From: Haemonchus contortus
Lineage: Eukaryota; Nematoda; Chromadorea; Rhabditida; Trichostrongylidae
Reading direction: 5' to 3'
Assembly: GCA_000469685.2 (NCBI GenBank)
Contig: LS997563.1
Span: 32,669,968-32,733,967 of the forward strand
Length of the DNA: 64,000 nt
The notes under the pieces are model-generated. The model was not told where the DNA came from. It ran no database searches and worked only from the letters and a program-made list of their open reading frames with translations. Position 1 is the stretch's first letter; each line of letters begins with the position of its first letter. The translations under genes and the position numbers were made by a program. Positions 1-14,087 of the stretch are shown here, piece after piece.

Positions 1-3000
1 GCAGAAAAACCAAGTGGCACAAGAGATGATAACCAGGTATTGTGTAGTATTGGATGATATTACAGGTGTTTGAAGAGCACAGTAAAAGCACGTAGTCATG
101 TTTGGTAAGGGAGGTAGCTCTAACGGTAGAAAACGTTGTGAGTCGGCTGATTCCTTTGAAGTTACCTTATCAAATGCTGTTGGAATGTGACTTGAAAATC
201 TCTACTTTTACTACGTCGACCTGTTACTGCACACAAGTGAAACGAATTTGAGGTTAGTGCCTGCTGTAAATATATAAGGTTGAGGAGGGAGGGAGGAAGG
301 GGAATTTCTGTTCCATTTTTTGGAACTTGATATAATTGCCTTCATTCTGCCAGCGTCTGTGAGGAACGTCAACAAAAACAGAGAAGGTCAAGGGTTCCTA
401 TGAGTAGCACCGAATTATTCCTTACTGTCGTTTTCTTGAAGTGCTTTCTGTCCGACCATCATTAAAGAAAAGCTGTACCCAAATGTATAACACTCCCCAA
501 GCCTGTCGATCATGATTGTAGATGAATTTTTGACTCTGTCAATTCGCACGAAGGAAACAGATGATTGGGACATCTCATCAATTGAGCTGAGAAGGGTATA
601 CCACAACAATTTCTATAGGAAAGCGTCATGGCTAGCTCTAGGAGAAACACCAAAAAGACATACAAATATGATGAAGGCTATGCTGTCATTCTGCTGGGAA
701 ATGCATGGACGAATATATTGGTAGAACTTAGTGAGGAGCAGAAATCATAAATTAGCCTAACAGCCGTTAGTCACTTTAGCGTACTAGTATTGGGTACCCA
801 AAAGCTTGACCAGAAATTGACTTTTATGGGGGTACAGACATAAGACAGATCGGTAGCACGACATAACTATAACATAATAATATGTTGTAACAACAATTCC
901 AATCATAACTGCACTCCATCAAAGTGTCTGGGTCAAAGTATGTATGGCCAAAGTTCTAAGGAATCATGGCAATTCCCATGACATACATAGCATGCGAACG
1001 TTCCTGGCGTTCATCTATTTTGTAATGAAATACAAGAATTGGAAGAGAAAATCGTAAAGTGAGAAATATGAGAAGGATCTAATGAGGCTCTACTATCTTT
1101 AATACAAAGTAGCTCCTTTGCTGTGTGAAACTCATCATGAGCTCCAGCCCAGTTTACAAGGCAAAGGAGCAATGACGGAAAGTACGAGTAGATAGTTGCA
1201 AAAGGCACTAGCGATTGACGTCGGTCTGAACTGGTTCATACAGCTAGCACTGAAAATCATTATACTTTCAAATTTGTAGTTGATCCCCTTTTCGACACAC
1301 ACACGAACTGAAATGTTCGCCGATTTCATAAGCGTAAGGCACGACAGGAAATTGAGCTGAAACGAAAGAGGTGAAAGCGCTAGTAGTTGTCGGTGAAAAC
1401 GGTTAAGGTGTGAAAGGGAGCGTTGGATAGGAAAAACTGGTTGGTCGAACTGTGTGATCGACTTCTAGAAAGACAAATGGCAAGATAGTTGAACGGGCAA
1501 ACCCGATGTTCGTGGTGCGGCATCACTGATACTACTCATCTACCTGGCAAAGGTGAACGAAGTTGATTTTAAAAAATGTGAATTACTGGTTTGGAAGCAG
1601 AACCACTACAGTGTAGGAAAAACTGTGCTAGGGAACTACTGACATTGATTTCGGCGTTATCTGTGAGCCATTTTCTTGGGTGTGTTCAGACTGTACTCAG
1701 TTTCGGGAGCATTCTACCGTCTTGCAGGCAGATACTTCCCTGTTCACATTTCTATTATAGTTACAATAGAGGCTAGAATTTTCGATATTTTGTATTTCCC
1801 TTCTTTGTAATAACTTTCATAAACTATTACATACAGTGCTGTTTTACATTGAATCAATTTATTTGAATTATGAATTTATGAAACGAAGCATAAAAATGTA
1901 TCGGTCAAAGGGTCAAATGAAAAGATTTTATTCTGCAGTTTTATATAGGCCTGTAAAGATGACGAAACACCAAAGGCTGTTTTTTCTACTTTTTGAACTC
2001 ACATAAAATGAATGGTTCTCTAAATTGTAATAAAAACTCATGACATAAAACCTGTTTCCGAGGCCAACGGAAAAAAGATCATGGTTGACAGACGAACTAT
2101 TACATCATAGTAAGGTACTAAAAACATAAATTTTTTACGAGAGATGATAAATGTTTCACAAAAAAATACGCCGAGACCTCAAAAAACTAGGAGCTTGTGA
2201 AAATACAAAAAAGCAGCTGAATTAAATTAAAAAGTAAGACGAAATCCAGTGTCGGCAGTTCAATTTTGTCTTTGACGCTGAAGTTTTACAATCGATCTCA
2301 TCCCATTGCGATTTAGGGCTATTCAATTTTAAAAAATGTCAGGCGATCTAAAATGGTCGACTGATATTGTCCAAAACATGAACAGTCCCAGATTGCATGG
2401 AGTCAAAGGGACGACATGCCGTTTTAAAGAAGCTTCGTAAAAAACAATTGTGAGCTCTTTTATCAGAAACTTAACCTATTATATGACCTAATCTAGGCCA
2501 CATGCAAACATGTCGACTACTCATGGCTTCTCAATTCTCACACTGTCTTTGGCTTCTCCACTCCCTTGCCTCGTGGGTGAGCCTCAACGTCACAACTCCA
2601 CGATGGTTTTAAGTTTGAGTAGGTTTGATGCTTTTCACTCATCTTATAGCTGAAAGAATTTCTGTTATCTGTGATCCTTCCAAGATGACATGATTGGCCA
2701 CACTCGTCCTCTCCATTACTATGTAAAAAGGATGGATGTTGAAGATTAGCATAAATTCTGGGAGCCTCAACAGGAACCTTCCGTGAGCTGTAGTTTTGTT
2801 AAGCATTTCAGGAAGATTCCTCTCCTTTTCGCTTTTTTCGGTGCCATCTGGAGATTTCGTTCAGAGAGCTGTTGGAATACTTTTTCAGTTTTCCTTTTTT
2901 CTCTGAACTCTTTCCTTCATCTCATTTGTGGTTTCGAAGGTTGGAAACAAGTTCCGTTGCAATACAAAAACAGCTGGCTTAGGGTGACCCCTGATCCCAC

Positions 3001-3054
3001 TTCATCTTACATCCACAAAATTCCTGCAGGAAATCAAGAGTTCGAAAGAAGCTC
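1..3054. other. No supported gene
   Basis: Only short frames with no splice or family support were seen. The stretch 1780-2520 is AT-rich and reads as intergenic or intronic DNA. Confidence 0.5.
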
Positions 3055-4058
3055 TTATCCACCTTGACTATAAACTTCCGAGCGAGTATTGCAATCATTT
3101 AACCAGACTGTTGAGTGGTCAGCAAGTTGGAGGCTTGGTCTTTCAACTTGTGAAATGCCGCTGATCCGGTTTATTCGAAAAATCTTCTTTCCTCTTAAAG
3201 AACCGGTAGATTGATAGCTCTTACAACTCTCAATGATCTCAATGACGCCTTTGCTTAGGATTCCTCCCAAACTAGCTGTTGCTTGAGGGATCGCTTCGGA
3301 TGGAAGTTGGCTGCTCTGTGGCATCCTTATGAAATCAGCAAGGTAGCAGAACACGACGATAAGACGATACTTCATTGAAAAAATGATATCGAAGTTGCTA
3401 TTGAAGCAAGAGAAGACCACATTTATGTCTACTGTCATAGACGCAGCCCTATGGGAGCTCTATTCCCTAGAGGCTCCAGGTCAATGTCACAAAACAAAAA
3501 TGAATATCCATGAGGTGGGAGGTGAATAAGTTCTGAAGAGGGAAGCATTCCAAGCTGATGATTAGAGCCCTTATCTTGGTTATGATTACGTAGTTGCGTC
3601 GTGGTTTCTCGCCTTTCGGGGTACTGTAGCCTTTCACCAGATCGATCTACAGCAAAACATTTTATGTTGTCAGTAGCATAGCATACCACACACACATTAT
3701 TCTTCATTTCTATTCTTGAGAACATTATTCTTCCCATTGCGAGATTTTTTGAAGGCAGGTCTTTGGTGCTGATCGGTCCCATTTGTAGGATGTGCCCCCG
3801 TTCAGATTCGTAGTGGCGTTTTGCATGCTTACGTGGCATACACAACGCCTTCCAGGGTCAGCCAGTATGAACGTCGACGTCGCAATGCTCTAAGGTAAAT
3901 GTGGCGTAAACCACTCGACCCCGGAGGGATAGAAGGTGAATTTGGCCGAGTGAAGTTCGCCAAGATGTGATGCCTGGACCATGCTCAACCCTTAATAGGA
4001 CCCCATTTCCACCCTCACTGAAATCGTTACTTTGATTATGCCTTACAGCACTGAACAT
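3055..4058 (-). pseudogene. Chain of three minus-strand open frames, unassigned
   Basis: Frames 4058-3858, 3845-3435 and 3438-3055 follow one another on the minus strand, the last two overlapping by four bases (ATGA-type). The arrangement could be a frameshifted older coding unit, perhaps transposon-derived, but I see no diagnostic motif. The middle frame contains HLPPHGYSFLFCDIDLEP. Confidence 0.18.
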
Positions 4059-5370
4059 TCTTCAAGCTATGTTTTCAGTCACACATTCCAATTCCATCTT
4101 TAGCGTCGACCTTGCTCATCAAAAAAAGGAGTACGTGATGGGTTCCGCTTAGTAGCAACACTTTGGCGGTGTCTCCATTATCCATCTGTAAAGTACGTAA
4201 AATAAGAGTTTCAAGATCAAATAGGGAATAGTTCGAATACTTCCGTCGAAAAACAAAGTTGCGATGCGAAAGCGTGGGAGCCGTCTTTCCAAGAAATGCT
4301 TCCCTGCGTAAGTGGAGGGCTCAATTCATGGAAGCATCATAAGTGAGTCCAGTCTGAAACGAATTTCAGACTTTAAATAATATCTGTGCGAGCAGTTAGG
4401 GTTAGGCCCGAGATTCGCACCTGATTCAAAATACAAATTCAAACTACTATGAATTGCAAACATCGGATTTTTGCGAAGTGAGCAATACGTCAGAGCATTC
4501 TGCTTTAGAGCAAGTGACGATTCCATTAGCAAAGAAGCTGACGTGACGCCATCTTTTCATGATTACTAAGAAATATGAAACGTATCTTTGGAGTTTGGCA
4601 TTAGAAACTAGATAGTAACGCTATATGAGACCGATGTGGTGTCAAGGTCGCATCTACCATTAATGCCAGATTCAGCCAACTCTAGGTAGGACAAGCTCAT
4701 GATTCAAGCAGCAGAGAAAGCTGCCATTTTGCTCAACAAGTATTCAACCCATGCATTTGAAGATGACTTGTTATCTGCAGTACTTCAAAACAGGCAACCA
4801 CTCCTTACTGCTGAGTCTGTAAGCAAGAAATGTGATTGCTCTGATCGTTCTCAGAGGAGATTGCGCTGTTCAACCCTCATCAAATGATTTAGGGACGATG
4901 TTACACCAAAACTTTATGTTAGCCATGAGGGTGAACCGTATTTCACCTTTGATTCTGTCACTGCTGAGCTCTTCAGCGAAACGAAGCGCCTCTGCCACTC
5001 CAAGATAGCATGCTGGTTCCCTCCCATAGTCTCTTTTGAAACACGGTTAGCATGCTTTTAGACTTGAGACTATTAAAAGAAGCAGCCATCGGTGGGAGCG
5101 TTTGGGTGTGGCCGACTAAAATGGAAAGGACTGAGGTGATGGGTAGCTGATCCTGTTAAGGAAGAATTCCTTGCATCGCGAGTATCTTCCGGAATCCAGC
5201 GATGCAAGTCAGAAAGGCGACGTCGGCAGACTGACCGAGGCGATGAGCATAACACACAACGCTCCATTTGTGAGCCCGAGAAAGATAGTTACCTGGAACA
5301 CAGAACCACGGATAAACTAGAAGTACTCGGAAAAGACTCGTAGAGGTATTTTGGTGCTCCTGGGTGTGGT

Positions 5371-5611
5371 GCATTAGGAACGGAATGGTCGCGTCGCGGT
5401 GATAGGGGCGCCGCGCGCGAAGGTATGTAGCAGGATGCAGCAGTAGGTAAGAAGTACAAGAACAAAAGTACTAATAGTAGAATTATGCATAAAATAATGA
5501 TCGCATATCGACTGAGCTGTATGACGATCGCTAGAGCTGTAATAACGGCGAATGAGTGGTTCGCGACAGCCGCGTGCGGCGAATCGATTACCCAAAATCG
5601 TTCCTAACGCC
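5371..5611 (+). mobile_element. 240-bp MITE family, copy 1
   Basis: The element is bounded by inverted ends of about 14 bases (GCATTAGGAACGGAA and, at the right, the complement of GCGTTAGGAACGATTTTGG). It shares nearly its whole length with copies at 40351-40590 and 47347-47583, including the internal run AGTACTAATAGTAGAATTAT and the GCCGCGTGCGGC palindrome. Confidence 0.8.
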
Positions 5612-7589
5612 CGTCTCCCGGTGCTCCTTGAAGTGCTCATAAGCAACCTAAATGGCAAATTTTGAACCTTTCCAATGGCGATAAACGTGGAAGTCTGCGG
5701 TGAACCGGTGAGTACCTCCGGGTCCACATATATCACCTTCAATCGAAACCTTCTCATTTTGCTTTCGTTCGGAATTTCTGCATTGGATCGGGTCATCCAC
5801 TCCTCCTTGAATGATCCGCTTTTGAATGCACAGCTGCTACCGCCTTGTTCCTCCCTGGGGTTCAACAAATGTTTCCATTATGGTTCAAAATGTCTTTCGA
5901 AAGTAACAGTTTCTGGTATTATTCTAAGGCCATTCAAAGCAGATGATTTTCAAACCTCAAGTATATACAGATAAGAATCGTCAAAGGCCGACTTCTTCCT
6001 CTGATCCAATCGTTGATCTTTTCCTCCTTCATTCCCTTCAATCTTCAGCACAGAATTCTTTGCCCTTGCCATATTTTGTGGAGTTTTTGAGAGTAGGCTC
6101 TGAGCATACGTTTTGTGAAATTGGAACAAGTGCTTTCATTTTAAGAATGACACAACATCCATACAACGTTATGGAAGGTGAAACAATCTAATTCCATCTG
6201 CAGTATTCAGGGAGCGGATGAACCATCTATGCCTCTCTAGCTTTTCCTTAAACTTGAAATGAACCGTTCGACTCCCCTATCTTTATCATCCTTGCTGCTA
6301 TAATGATCCAATCCTTTCCTCAAAGGTTCCCGCTCTTCCTTTTTGTAAGCTGGCTCTCGTATTGCGGAGAATACTCCCTATGGGAACCCTATTGAAGTAT
6401 ACCCTTTCTCGAAATTCCGGTTAATCGACTTAGTATGGAAACATCGAGAAGGCTTTCTTTGAGGGCCTTTGACGATCTGTCATGAGCTTATAAGATCTTC
6501 CTGCCCTACACTTCGCTTGATTCTCGCCCCTATCCTTCTGCGCAGTTGACGGCGGTGCCTGCCACGAGCTCCGTTGCTCTACGGTCAGATCGTCGGCCCC
6601 ACCTTTGCCTATTTGCCCTGAGGTCTAGAACAAAGATTTTCTTGCCAGGAAAAATTTAACTCCTTCATCAATCCGCTTATGTAGATCATTTTTCGAACCT
6701 ATTTTCTTTCTATCCTTTTGTTCCTCCTTGTTTCCTTGTTTTGCTTCCATATAACTCTAACAACCAGTTTAAGCTTCTGCTATCAGTACTGACTACCTCA
6801 TTAAATTATCTGCCACTATCAGGCAGTCTGACCGTCAGCATCAATCTGATTTCATCACAAATGCTTACATATATGTATAGAACCAAATTTTCTCGAATCA
6901 ATCACCACTCTAATGTGACGCACGAATGTACGGTGTATTTATCTTTTATCTCTCTTTCTGTCTGTGTTAATGACCGTAAATCGGTCGTCGATCGTCTTGG
7001 CACTGAACTGTGAATCCGGGTAGGTTTCCTTTATTCCTAAAGCCACGTCTTCCTTCGAAGCCATTTTGTTGTATGAGAATTCGACACCTCCCCGATACGG
7101 CAAAAGTCGAACACGTAATCTTTTTATGTTAATCTGTGCTCTTACAGCTTAGTAAATCAATAATTGGGTGTATTCCACTCCTTAACTATGGAAGGGACGT
7201 TCCTAGACTGTGTAGTAGCTTGGTAATAGCTCTAATCGCATAAGACCAAAGATACCAAACTAAGTTGATTTTCAGACGTCTTCCGAGGCTAGAACTTTTG
7301 ACTTTCACTTTTAGGCTTCAGTGGTCATCCAACCAAGCTTGATAGGACGAGTATTACACAACAGTCAAATACTAGGCATCTGAGAAAGGGATCTGTTCAA
7401 ATTCAGAGTCTTCTCCAAAGTTCGAGATAAACTAGGGATAAACTAAGGTACCACGGAATTCTTGTGAGCTGTTATTATCCGTTTTCACACGGTCAGTTCT
7501 TCCTAGAGCTTCATCAGGATAGCAAGCAGCTAACAAGGAAAACATTAAAATGTTATTTCATCATACTTGGGCTACAAGAGGAAGAGGTG
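5612..7589. other. No supported gene
   Basis: This stretch is pyrimidine-rich on the plus strand with frequent stops. Short open stretches occur in several frames but nothing recognisable. The minus strand is open from 5868 into the MITE at 5611-5374, which I regard as accidental. Confidence 0.45.
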
Positions 7590-7800
7590 TAGTGGCAAGT
7601 GACGAACTATTCACCCACGCATGGTCTCGGGTTCGAATCCTGGATCAATGTCCGCCTGGGCCAATCAAGCCTACTATCTGTTCGGTGCCGGTTAAATGGT
7701 ATCAGACTCGACTGGGAGGATAAAAACGTTTGGGAAACTGACATGTATATCGAGAGGCCGCTGCAAGACATTGCAAAGATCACTGTCATTGATCATTCGA
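7590..7800 (+). repeat. tRNA-derived SINE, copy 1
   Basis: The left part resembles RNA polymerase III control boxes: an A-box-like GTGGCAAGTGACG and a B box GGGTTCGAATCC near 7629. A body shared with four other copies follows (CAGACTCG, GGGAGGATAAAAACG). The B box matches the tRNA T-arm consensus, but no tRNA cloverleaf can be drawn. Confidence 0.65.
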
Positions 7801-8288
7801 ATATGTGGTGCATCCCAAAAAATGGATCATTCAACCTAAAGGGCTTTCACGAGTCTAATTCATGAATCAGTATAAAAGGCGATCTGTTACGTATAGAGGC
7901 TCTGTTTCTTGGAGCTGAAAAGAAGAGGTAAATCATTCGAGTTCTGAATCAACTGATCGCATCGAGTGTGTCTCAGTATCGTGGCTAAAGACCTGTTCTT
8001 TCTCTTTGATCTTTTGCATCTGCTAATAATGACATAATAAGAGGGCGATACCATAACTTCATTTGAGATTTGTGCTGCTGAGGCAGTCTCGAGACTTTTA
8101 CGACCAAAAATACAAAGAATTAATGAGCACCAAAAGAAGCAAAAATGATTAGGAAATCTACTTGGTAGGTGGTGCAGAATTTCTCTATCTGGGAGCGCTT
8201 CGATAATAGGGACAATTCAAAAACTTCATTTCTGATTTTTCGGCAATATCTACATGCGGGGGCATTCAGATTCAGTTGGAGGGTCATC

Positions 8289-8325
8289 AACCCCCCCCCC
8301 CCTCCCCTCCCCTTCCCTTCTTTCC
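8289..8325. repeat. Poly-C tract with C-rich tail
   Basis: A run of about 12 C followed by CTCCCCTCCCC. Similar C or G runs occur at 17368-17382, 22142-22155, 43025-43036 and 44748-44759, the last two in rootletin introns. Confidence 0.9.
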
Positions 8326-8650
8326 CCTACTCATCCCTTTATATCATTTATACATGCTCCCTCGTCTGTCGCGTTTGTAAAGAATTCAGCAACGATCTAG
8401 TTTAAAGTGTGCCTTCACAGCTGAACACCCTGCATAATCACCATGTTTTCGTGTTTTGGAGGCAATCCTGAGGTTTGCTACACTATACCCCTCTTCACCC
8501 TTATACCCTTAGTGATTGCATCGATTTGTTGCCATTGACAATGTAGAAGAAATATCTGCTGCGAGAGCGGTGCATTTGTCGTCGTTAAGTCCCGTACATC
8601 GTTTTTAATCAGTTTCCGGAGAATGGTGCAGTTTTAGGTTACCCATAAAG

Positions 8651-8819
8651 GTGCCGGTTGACTATTTGACGAAAGCATCTAGCAAAAACAGAGATATCAG
8701 CGAAACAGGCGCAACAATCGAACTAAGAAGGGAACCCCTGTCTATCTTGGATGTAGACCTTTTTGACTTTAACAACAGTTCGGACTCGAGACTCGAGTTC
8801 CGCATCAACAAGTACTTAC
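8651..8819 (+). CDS. Candidate exon, unassigned
   Basis: Following an AAAG acceptor-like end, the plus strand reads VPVDYLTKASSKNRDISETG and then ATIELRREPLSILDVDLFDF before a GTACTT donor-like site. The composition is protein-like. The minus strand is also open over the region, so coding status is uncertain. An upstream exon of the rootletin gene is conceivable but unsupported. Confidence 0.18.
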
Positions 8820-9999
8820 TATTAGATTGGGTTAGGCGATGGCGCTGCACCCGCAGCTGGTCATGCTCGTTTCCCGTTATGTAAACACAGCAACGAGTTT
8901 CCGAATGAGATCCGTATATACTCACGATTGGGAGCTCGTTACCCTTCCCCATTCCTCGTAACATTATGAACTCACTGTAAGTATTGGGATGCTGAGAAAG
9001 TATCTGTCGAACATTTTACTTAAATTCCAAGCTTTTTCTTCGATTTTTTCGGGAGCCCTCATAAAAATACTACAAAATATTATACACTACTCGCTTGTAT
9101 GCGCATAAGAGCTCATCGTCGATCTTCTTCTTTCCAGCTTTGAAGCCTTAGGATGACGCGTGCACGGTCTAGCTCAGAAGGGTTTTCAAAACCAAGTCTC
9201 TGACGTAAGTTTCGATGGACTTCAACAACGGAGCGACAGGATTCGAAGCCGTAGAAGCGCACGTTTTGGCTATGGGCTGGAGTGGGGGAAGGGGTGGATA
9301 TAGTTTGGCCTGAATAAGCCAGAAAGCATCTTTATAAAGCAGTTCAATAGAACCATTGAGAAAACTGTACCCTTGAAAATTTTTCAGCAAATGCTTTCCG
9401 AACGACCCAACGTGCTGTGGGCAGCTTTACTCAACACGTCCACTAAACATATGGGTACAGCTTTTCAAATTCTTTAGAAAGGCGCTCCAAGTGCCACCGG
9501 AGCAGTATTTTACTCCGGTTGAATCGTTGTTAACAGCAGCAGCCAATAAACGCTTCTCCGCTAAGACTGTATGACATACCCCCTAAGTACCCTTTGACCG
9601 ATGCTTACGCTCTCCCAAATTACTCAGTGATTCACAATATCGTCTGCCCTCAAATGATAGCAAGCTTTCGTGCAGCTGCAAAAACGATCGCTCAAGCGCA
9701 GTGATCGCTTCGTGAACTTGTACGTGATAACGGTGACTTGAACATCAAAGGCCAGCTGATGCTCCTGTCGGCATTGTCACGTAGGGCGCTATCGAACGAA
9801 GAGCGAATACATACACAACCCCACGGCAGTATAATAGAGCTTGTATCGCTGTCTGTATATTCTTCGATAATGATTTTGTTCTAAATGTATGTATCCACTG
9901 TTTTCCCTGGTTTTTTCACAATCAGCATGAAATGGGACTTCTTAAATCAGCAAACATTTCAGATACAAGGGGTAATTTTCCAGAAAGGACGAAGGTGGT

Positions 10000-10265
10000 T
10001 TTGTGGCAAGTGGCGCACCATCTCACACGCTCGGTCACGGGTTCGAATTCCGGAACGACATCCGCCAAGGCCAACCAAGCCTTCATCCCTTAGGGATAGT
10101 TCAATTGGCAACAGACTCGTCTGGGATATTAAAAGCACTGACCTGTTCATCGGCTTTCCACTGCAATTCATTGTATTGGCCACATGCGCATTCATTAAGC
10201 CAATACGATTCTGAATGGAGTCGAAAACCGGGGCGCATCCTTCAGACTAGATTGGGCAACGCTCA
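10000..10265 (+). repeat. tRNA-derived SINE, copy 2
   Basis: GTGGCAAGTGGCGCACC (A-box-like) and GGGTTCGAATTCC (B box) are followed by the shared body, including CAGACTCGTCTGGGA, CATCGGC and a GGCCACATGCGCATTC tail. Confidence 0.65.
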
Positions 10266-13039
10266 AAGACTTTATCCTTTACCCTTCAATCTTCCTTGAC
10301 CGTCCAAATTTTTTGAGACCGATGATAGCAAGGACTTCGTTGAGCGACTAGTAACTTTCTGATTGTTAAAGTCTAATTGTTAAAGTTCTCCAATTTATCT
10401 ATCGGTATGAAGAGCGTTCGACAAGCTGCCAACGAATGTTTATATTTTTCTGAGGATGACTGAATAGTGATAGTTGTTATGATATTGAAGGCTGCTATAA
10501 TCTTCTATCTTCTGGGAAATTTTGACGATTTTTTTTTTGTTGTTTAATTTCTGTGACAAAAATTCTTTTATCTTCGTTATGAAGTTTGGGCCGTACGAAA
10601 TTCTCGCCTACGTAGGAACAAATACTTACCATCATCGAAAGATCATTTGAGTAATTCATTAGTTCAACCTCCACTTCTTCGACGGCGAGACCGTGGTGTG
10701 ATTAGTTGGAGGAATAACACTGATGAATGACGATTAGTCTTACTTTGTTGAGATTTCAGGCCTTGCTTTCAGCTCATCATGCCCATTGGTTTAGCTTTTG
10801 GGTGGGCCATGTGAAGTTGATGAAAACTGAGAGCATAACGAGCTTCTAAACACCTGCTTGTTCTTCCTTTGTCTACTCACGATCATAGAGAACCGAGCAT
10901 TTCAGCTAGACAGAATTCTTTGGGTATTGCACTCAGCTTTTCTGCTTCTCACATGCTTATAAAAGGATAAAGTTACGATTTAAAGGTTATAGGTGTAACG
11001 ATTTGTTGCAGTTTGAAAACAAATGGGGATGTTCAGAGGTCTGCGAGAGGTCGAAGAAGCCGACCTTCAATTTTGCTGCTAATTTTGTAGGCTGTGTGAG
11101 AATGATGAAATAGACCGTTTGGTTGAAAAAGATCTTACCTGTCGCTGTCACGTTGCATCCATCAATGACACCTGTTTGCCCCCTCTTAAACTTACTGCTG
11201 CAATTTCGGTCCTTCGCTATTTGTTTTGGGAGGGAATCCCACATCAGAAGACCAACATTACATTACCGGCAGTATTTGCGGCGAATTGGGGTAGTTGGCA
11301 AACATAAAAGGTCAGTAGTCCGGAACATGGGAAGAGACCCAAAAAAACAACGAAGTCATTCGAATTGGTACTCTAGTCCTAGCAGCCGATTACGTGGAAT
11401 GTACGAGTTGCAAAGTCAGTAGGGATACAACGATTGCGTGCTTCGGTTGAGAGGGAACAGAGACAAGTAATGTCTTAGTCAGCTGCTTCGAGACCGAGCA
11501 TCCCGGACATTTGGGGCGGAGCTCAGACGAAGAAGCATTCCTCAAGCATTCTTGTTAGGCGGTCTGTCATTTAAACAACACTGTATCTCTCGCCATGAAA
11601 CCTTGACATATCGTTTCCTTGACCATCTAGCTGATCCCTCCACCAGCAACCTAAGTTTTCTCTTTGTGCACCCCGTTGTAGCCGTCGCCGTCTTCAAATT
11701 CACTTTTTTTGGTACCTTAAAGCACAGTTCACGATAATTCGAGGAGCGGGATAGCCTCGCTTTTCCGCCCTTCAAGCGATGTCAGGTCAGACGAATGTCG
11801 AGACAATACAGATTGCAACTATTCGTTCTAGGACCCACAAACAATCAGCTGATCGCCGATTGATGAGGCGATGTTTTTCTCCCATTCTTTTTTCCTCTGT
11901 TTTTCTTTTTGCTGCCGCGATCCCTTATTTAATTTCCTACTCCCAGAGGCTGAAAAAGGTGAGCTACTTTTGCTGTTACTAGGGTTTTTTGTTTGTTCAT
12001 GCTTATGAGTGAATGAATTTTTGCTCACCATTGTCTATTATTCGCACCAGGACCCACACGCGCGCAGTGAAACACACTGTTCACCTCGTCCGGACGCCCC
12101 ACTCTTCTTCATTTTTCTGGTTTCATTCTCGTCCAGCCCCCTTTTTAAAGGTTTTTCGAAGCCTTTTTTCACTTTGGAAACAACGATGCACGCACTTTCT
12201 TCACCTTCATCGCACTGTTTTCGATCTTCTCTATCATTTTTCATCATAATTTGGATTGCCCAAGATTATCGTGAACTGCGCCTTTGACTACTGCCCTCAC
12301 TCACTTACTTACTTACTACTGCCCTTGTCAGTATCAACGAAATATATTGCCGTCTTAATAGGTTTAACTTTCTCTCCATTCAGCGTGTGCTTGATTTATG
12401 TGTGCATCATACCTATCGTCATAGCCGCCTTTGGACCGAAGGCTGCGCTGGGTGGGCCCTATGAGGTTCCTAAAATTTATTCTATTTTCCTCCGCTCATG
12501 CATCCAACGTGAGCTCTGCTTCAAATTTTGGTCTTCCCACGAACATAACGCAGGAATGATCCCGTCGACTCGCCCGGGCGAAAACTGGTTCACCAAATTA
12601 CGACCGCCATCGACATTCCTTCTTTAATGTCTTTCATGATTTCTGTAAGGTCGTATCAATCTTCTTGACACTTCCGCAAAGAGTCTCTCTGATCATGATA
12701 GATTGATAGATCTCTCGGATGAAGCGTGTTTATTGTTACTTGTAAACATATCGAACAAATCAACTTTTTGATGAGACTTGAGAGCAGTGAAACCATCAAG
12801 TCTTATTCCCTCACAACGGTAAATAATGTGTTTTCGTCGAATTCCGGCTCTTAGAGAGACAAGAAAGCCCCTCAGTAAGCTTAATAGACCTATTTACTTC
12901 TCAGGAACTTCAAAGTGGAATAGTCAGATTTCGAAATAAGATCGAACATTCAAGACGGGAACCACCTTCCTCCAGTAATGGATTCACGACGGCGTAAAAC
13001 GCAGTGAATGTTAATCACCGTTATCGCGACGAGCATATG
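10266..13039. other. No supported gene
   Basis: Mixed sequence with short overlapping frames on both strands (for example 11542-11775 minus, 12009-12627 plus) lacking splice context. A short ACTT tandem run lies at 12299-12319. Confidence 0.45.
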
Positions 13040-13400
13040 AGAATGTCGAGGGGGTAGTGAAGGAGACGAAAAACATCCGGCTTCACGTTCACCTTTTCGA
13101 CACTTCGGTCCTTCCTGCTTTGACATACACCTCAGAGACTTGGAGACGAAAGCAGGATGAGCAGTCTGTCAGCGTTGCTCAACGCGCTGTGGAAAGGATG
13201 ATGCTCAGAATTTGCCTATTCACGCAAAAGTAGAAGGGAATCTGGAGTTGCTTGCTCGGTCAACCAGCGAAGATCAGGGGTGCCATAGCCCACGCCGAGG
13301 AATCGAAGATCAGGTGGACCAAAGAAACCGGATTACTGTAGAATGGACATCCTGCCTACGGAGCCTTCGTTTTTGTGATTTCCAAAACAACGTATTTAAC
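13040..13400 (+). mobile_element. RTE-type LINE, 3' end of the reverse transcriptase ORF (fragment)
   Basis: Translation gives KNIRLHVHLFDTSVLPALTY, TSETW, then SVAQRAVERMMLR and SKIRWTKETG, the characteristic C-terminal section of nematode RTE retrotransposon polyproteins. Frame changes (for example an in-frame TAG near 13230) and loss of the rest mark it as a relic. Confidence 0.75.
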
Positions 13401-14058
13401 GGAACAGCTACTGAATAGCTCTGTTTTGTCAGATACCTTTGCTCTCTTCCTGTCGTATACCTTCTTAGCTGCTGTAGACGAAAGGTTCTAGGGGTTCTTA
13501 ATGATCTCTTCTACCCAAATGTGGAAGATTCAATAAAATAAGCCTTGTCTAGTACAAATTCTTTGGGTAAATCGTTCAATTCGGATTCCTATCCCAGAAA
13601 TGCTCTTGATACTTTTGGATTTTGGGAGGTATCCGTGCTCCATACCCTTGAAGCATCATGAGTATATCAGCAGAGAAGATGCTCTGCACGTCGGCTCGAT
13701 GTTAAAAAGGAAGACGATCTGTCCACAAGTAAATGCATACATAAGTAAGTTCGCCATGTTGGGAGCGGGGCAGTAAAAATACCTACCCGGAAGTCCAATA
13801 TCCATAATGATCGTGCTTTAATGATCCTCAATAAACGTAGAGCGAAAAGAGGTCGTTAGGGAAATGGTCACGCAGTTCGTACTAACCATAAGCTGAGTCT
13901 TTTTTAGTAAAAACCCAACCAGCAAATGGGACGAGTTCAAATTCATGGCATAAGGCTGACTCTATTATTAATTATTTTATTTACCATTTATTTGTTTATT
14001 AATTATTTTATTTATTTATATATGTTTATTAATCCGTTATTTATTATGGAGTTCTCAT

Positions 14059-14087
14059 TGATCCAGCTGGCTGAAATCAGCTGGATC
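14059..14087. repeat. Short inverted repeat
   Basis: GATCCAGCTG and CAGCTGGATC are exact inverted 10-mers separated by 8 bases. They lie just after an AT-rich run of TTTATTAATTATTTTATT-type units (13965-14045). Confidence 0.6.

Noticed and set aside
7629..7643. tRNA gene suggested by GGGTTCGAATCC
   Set aside because: No acceptor stem, D arm or anticodon arm can be formed; the sequence is the B box of a SINE copy.
8529..8545. X-box suggested by GTTGCCATTGACAA
   Set aside because: The right half-site lacks the required RRNRAC pattern.
10038..10050. tRNA gene suggested by GGGTTCGAATTCC
   Set aside because: The same SINE family, with no cloverleaf.
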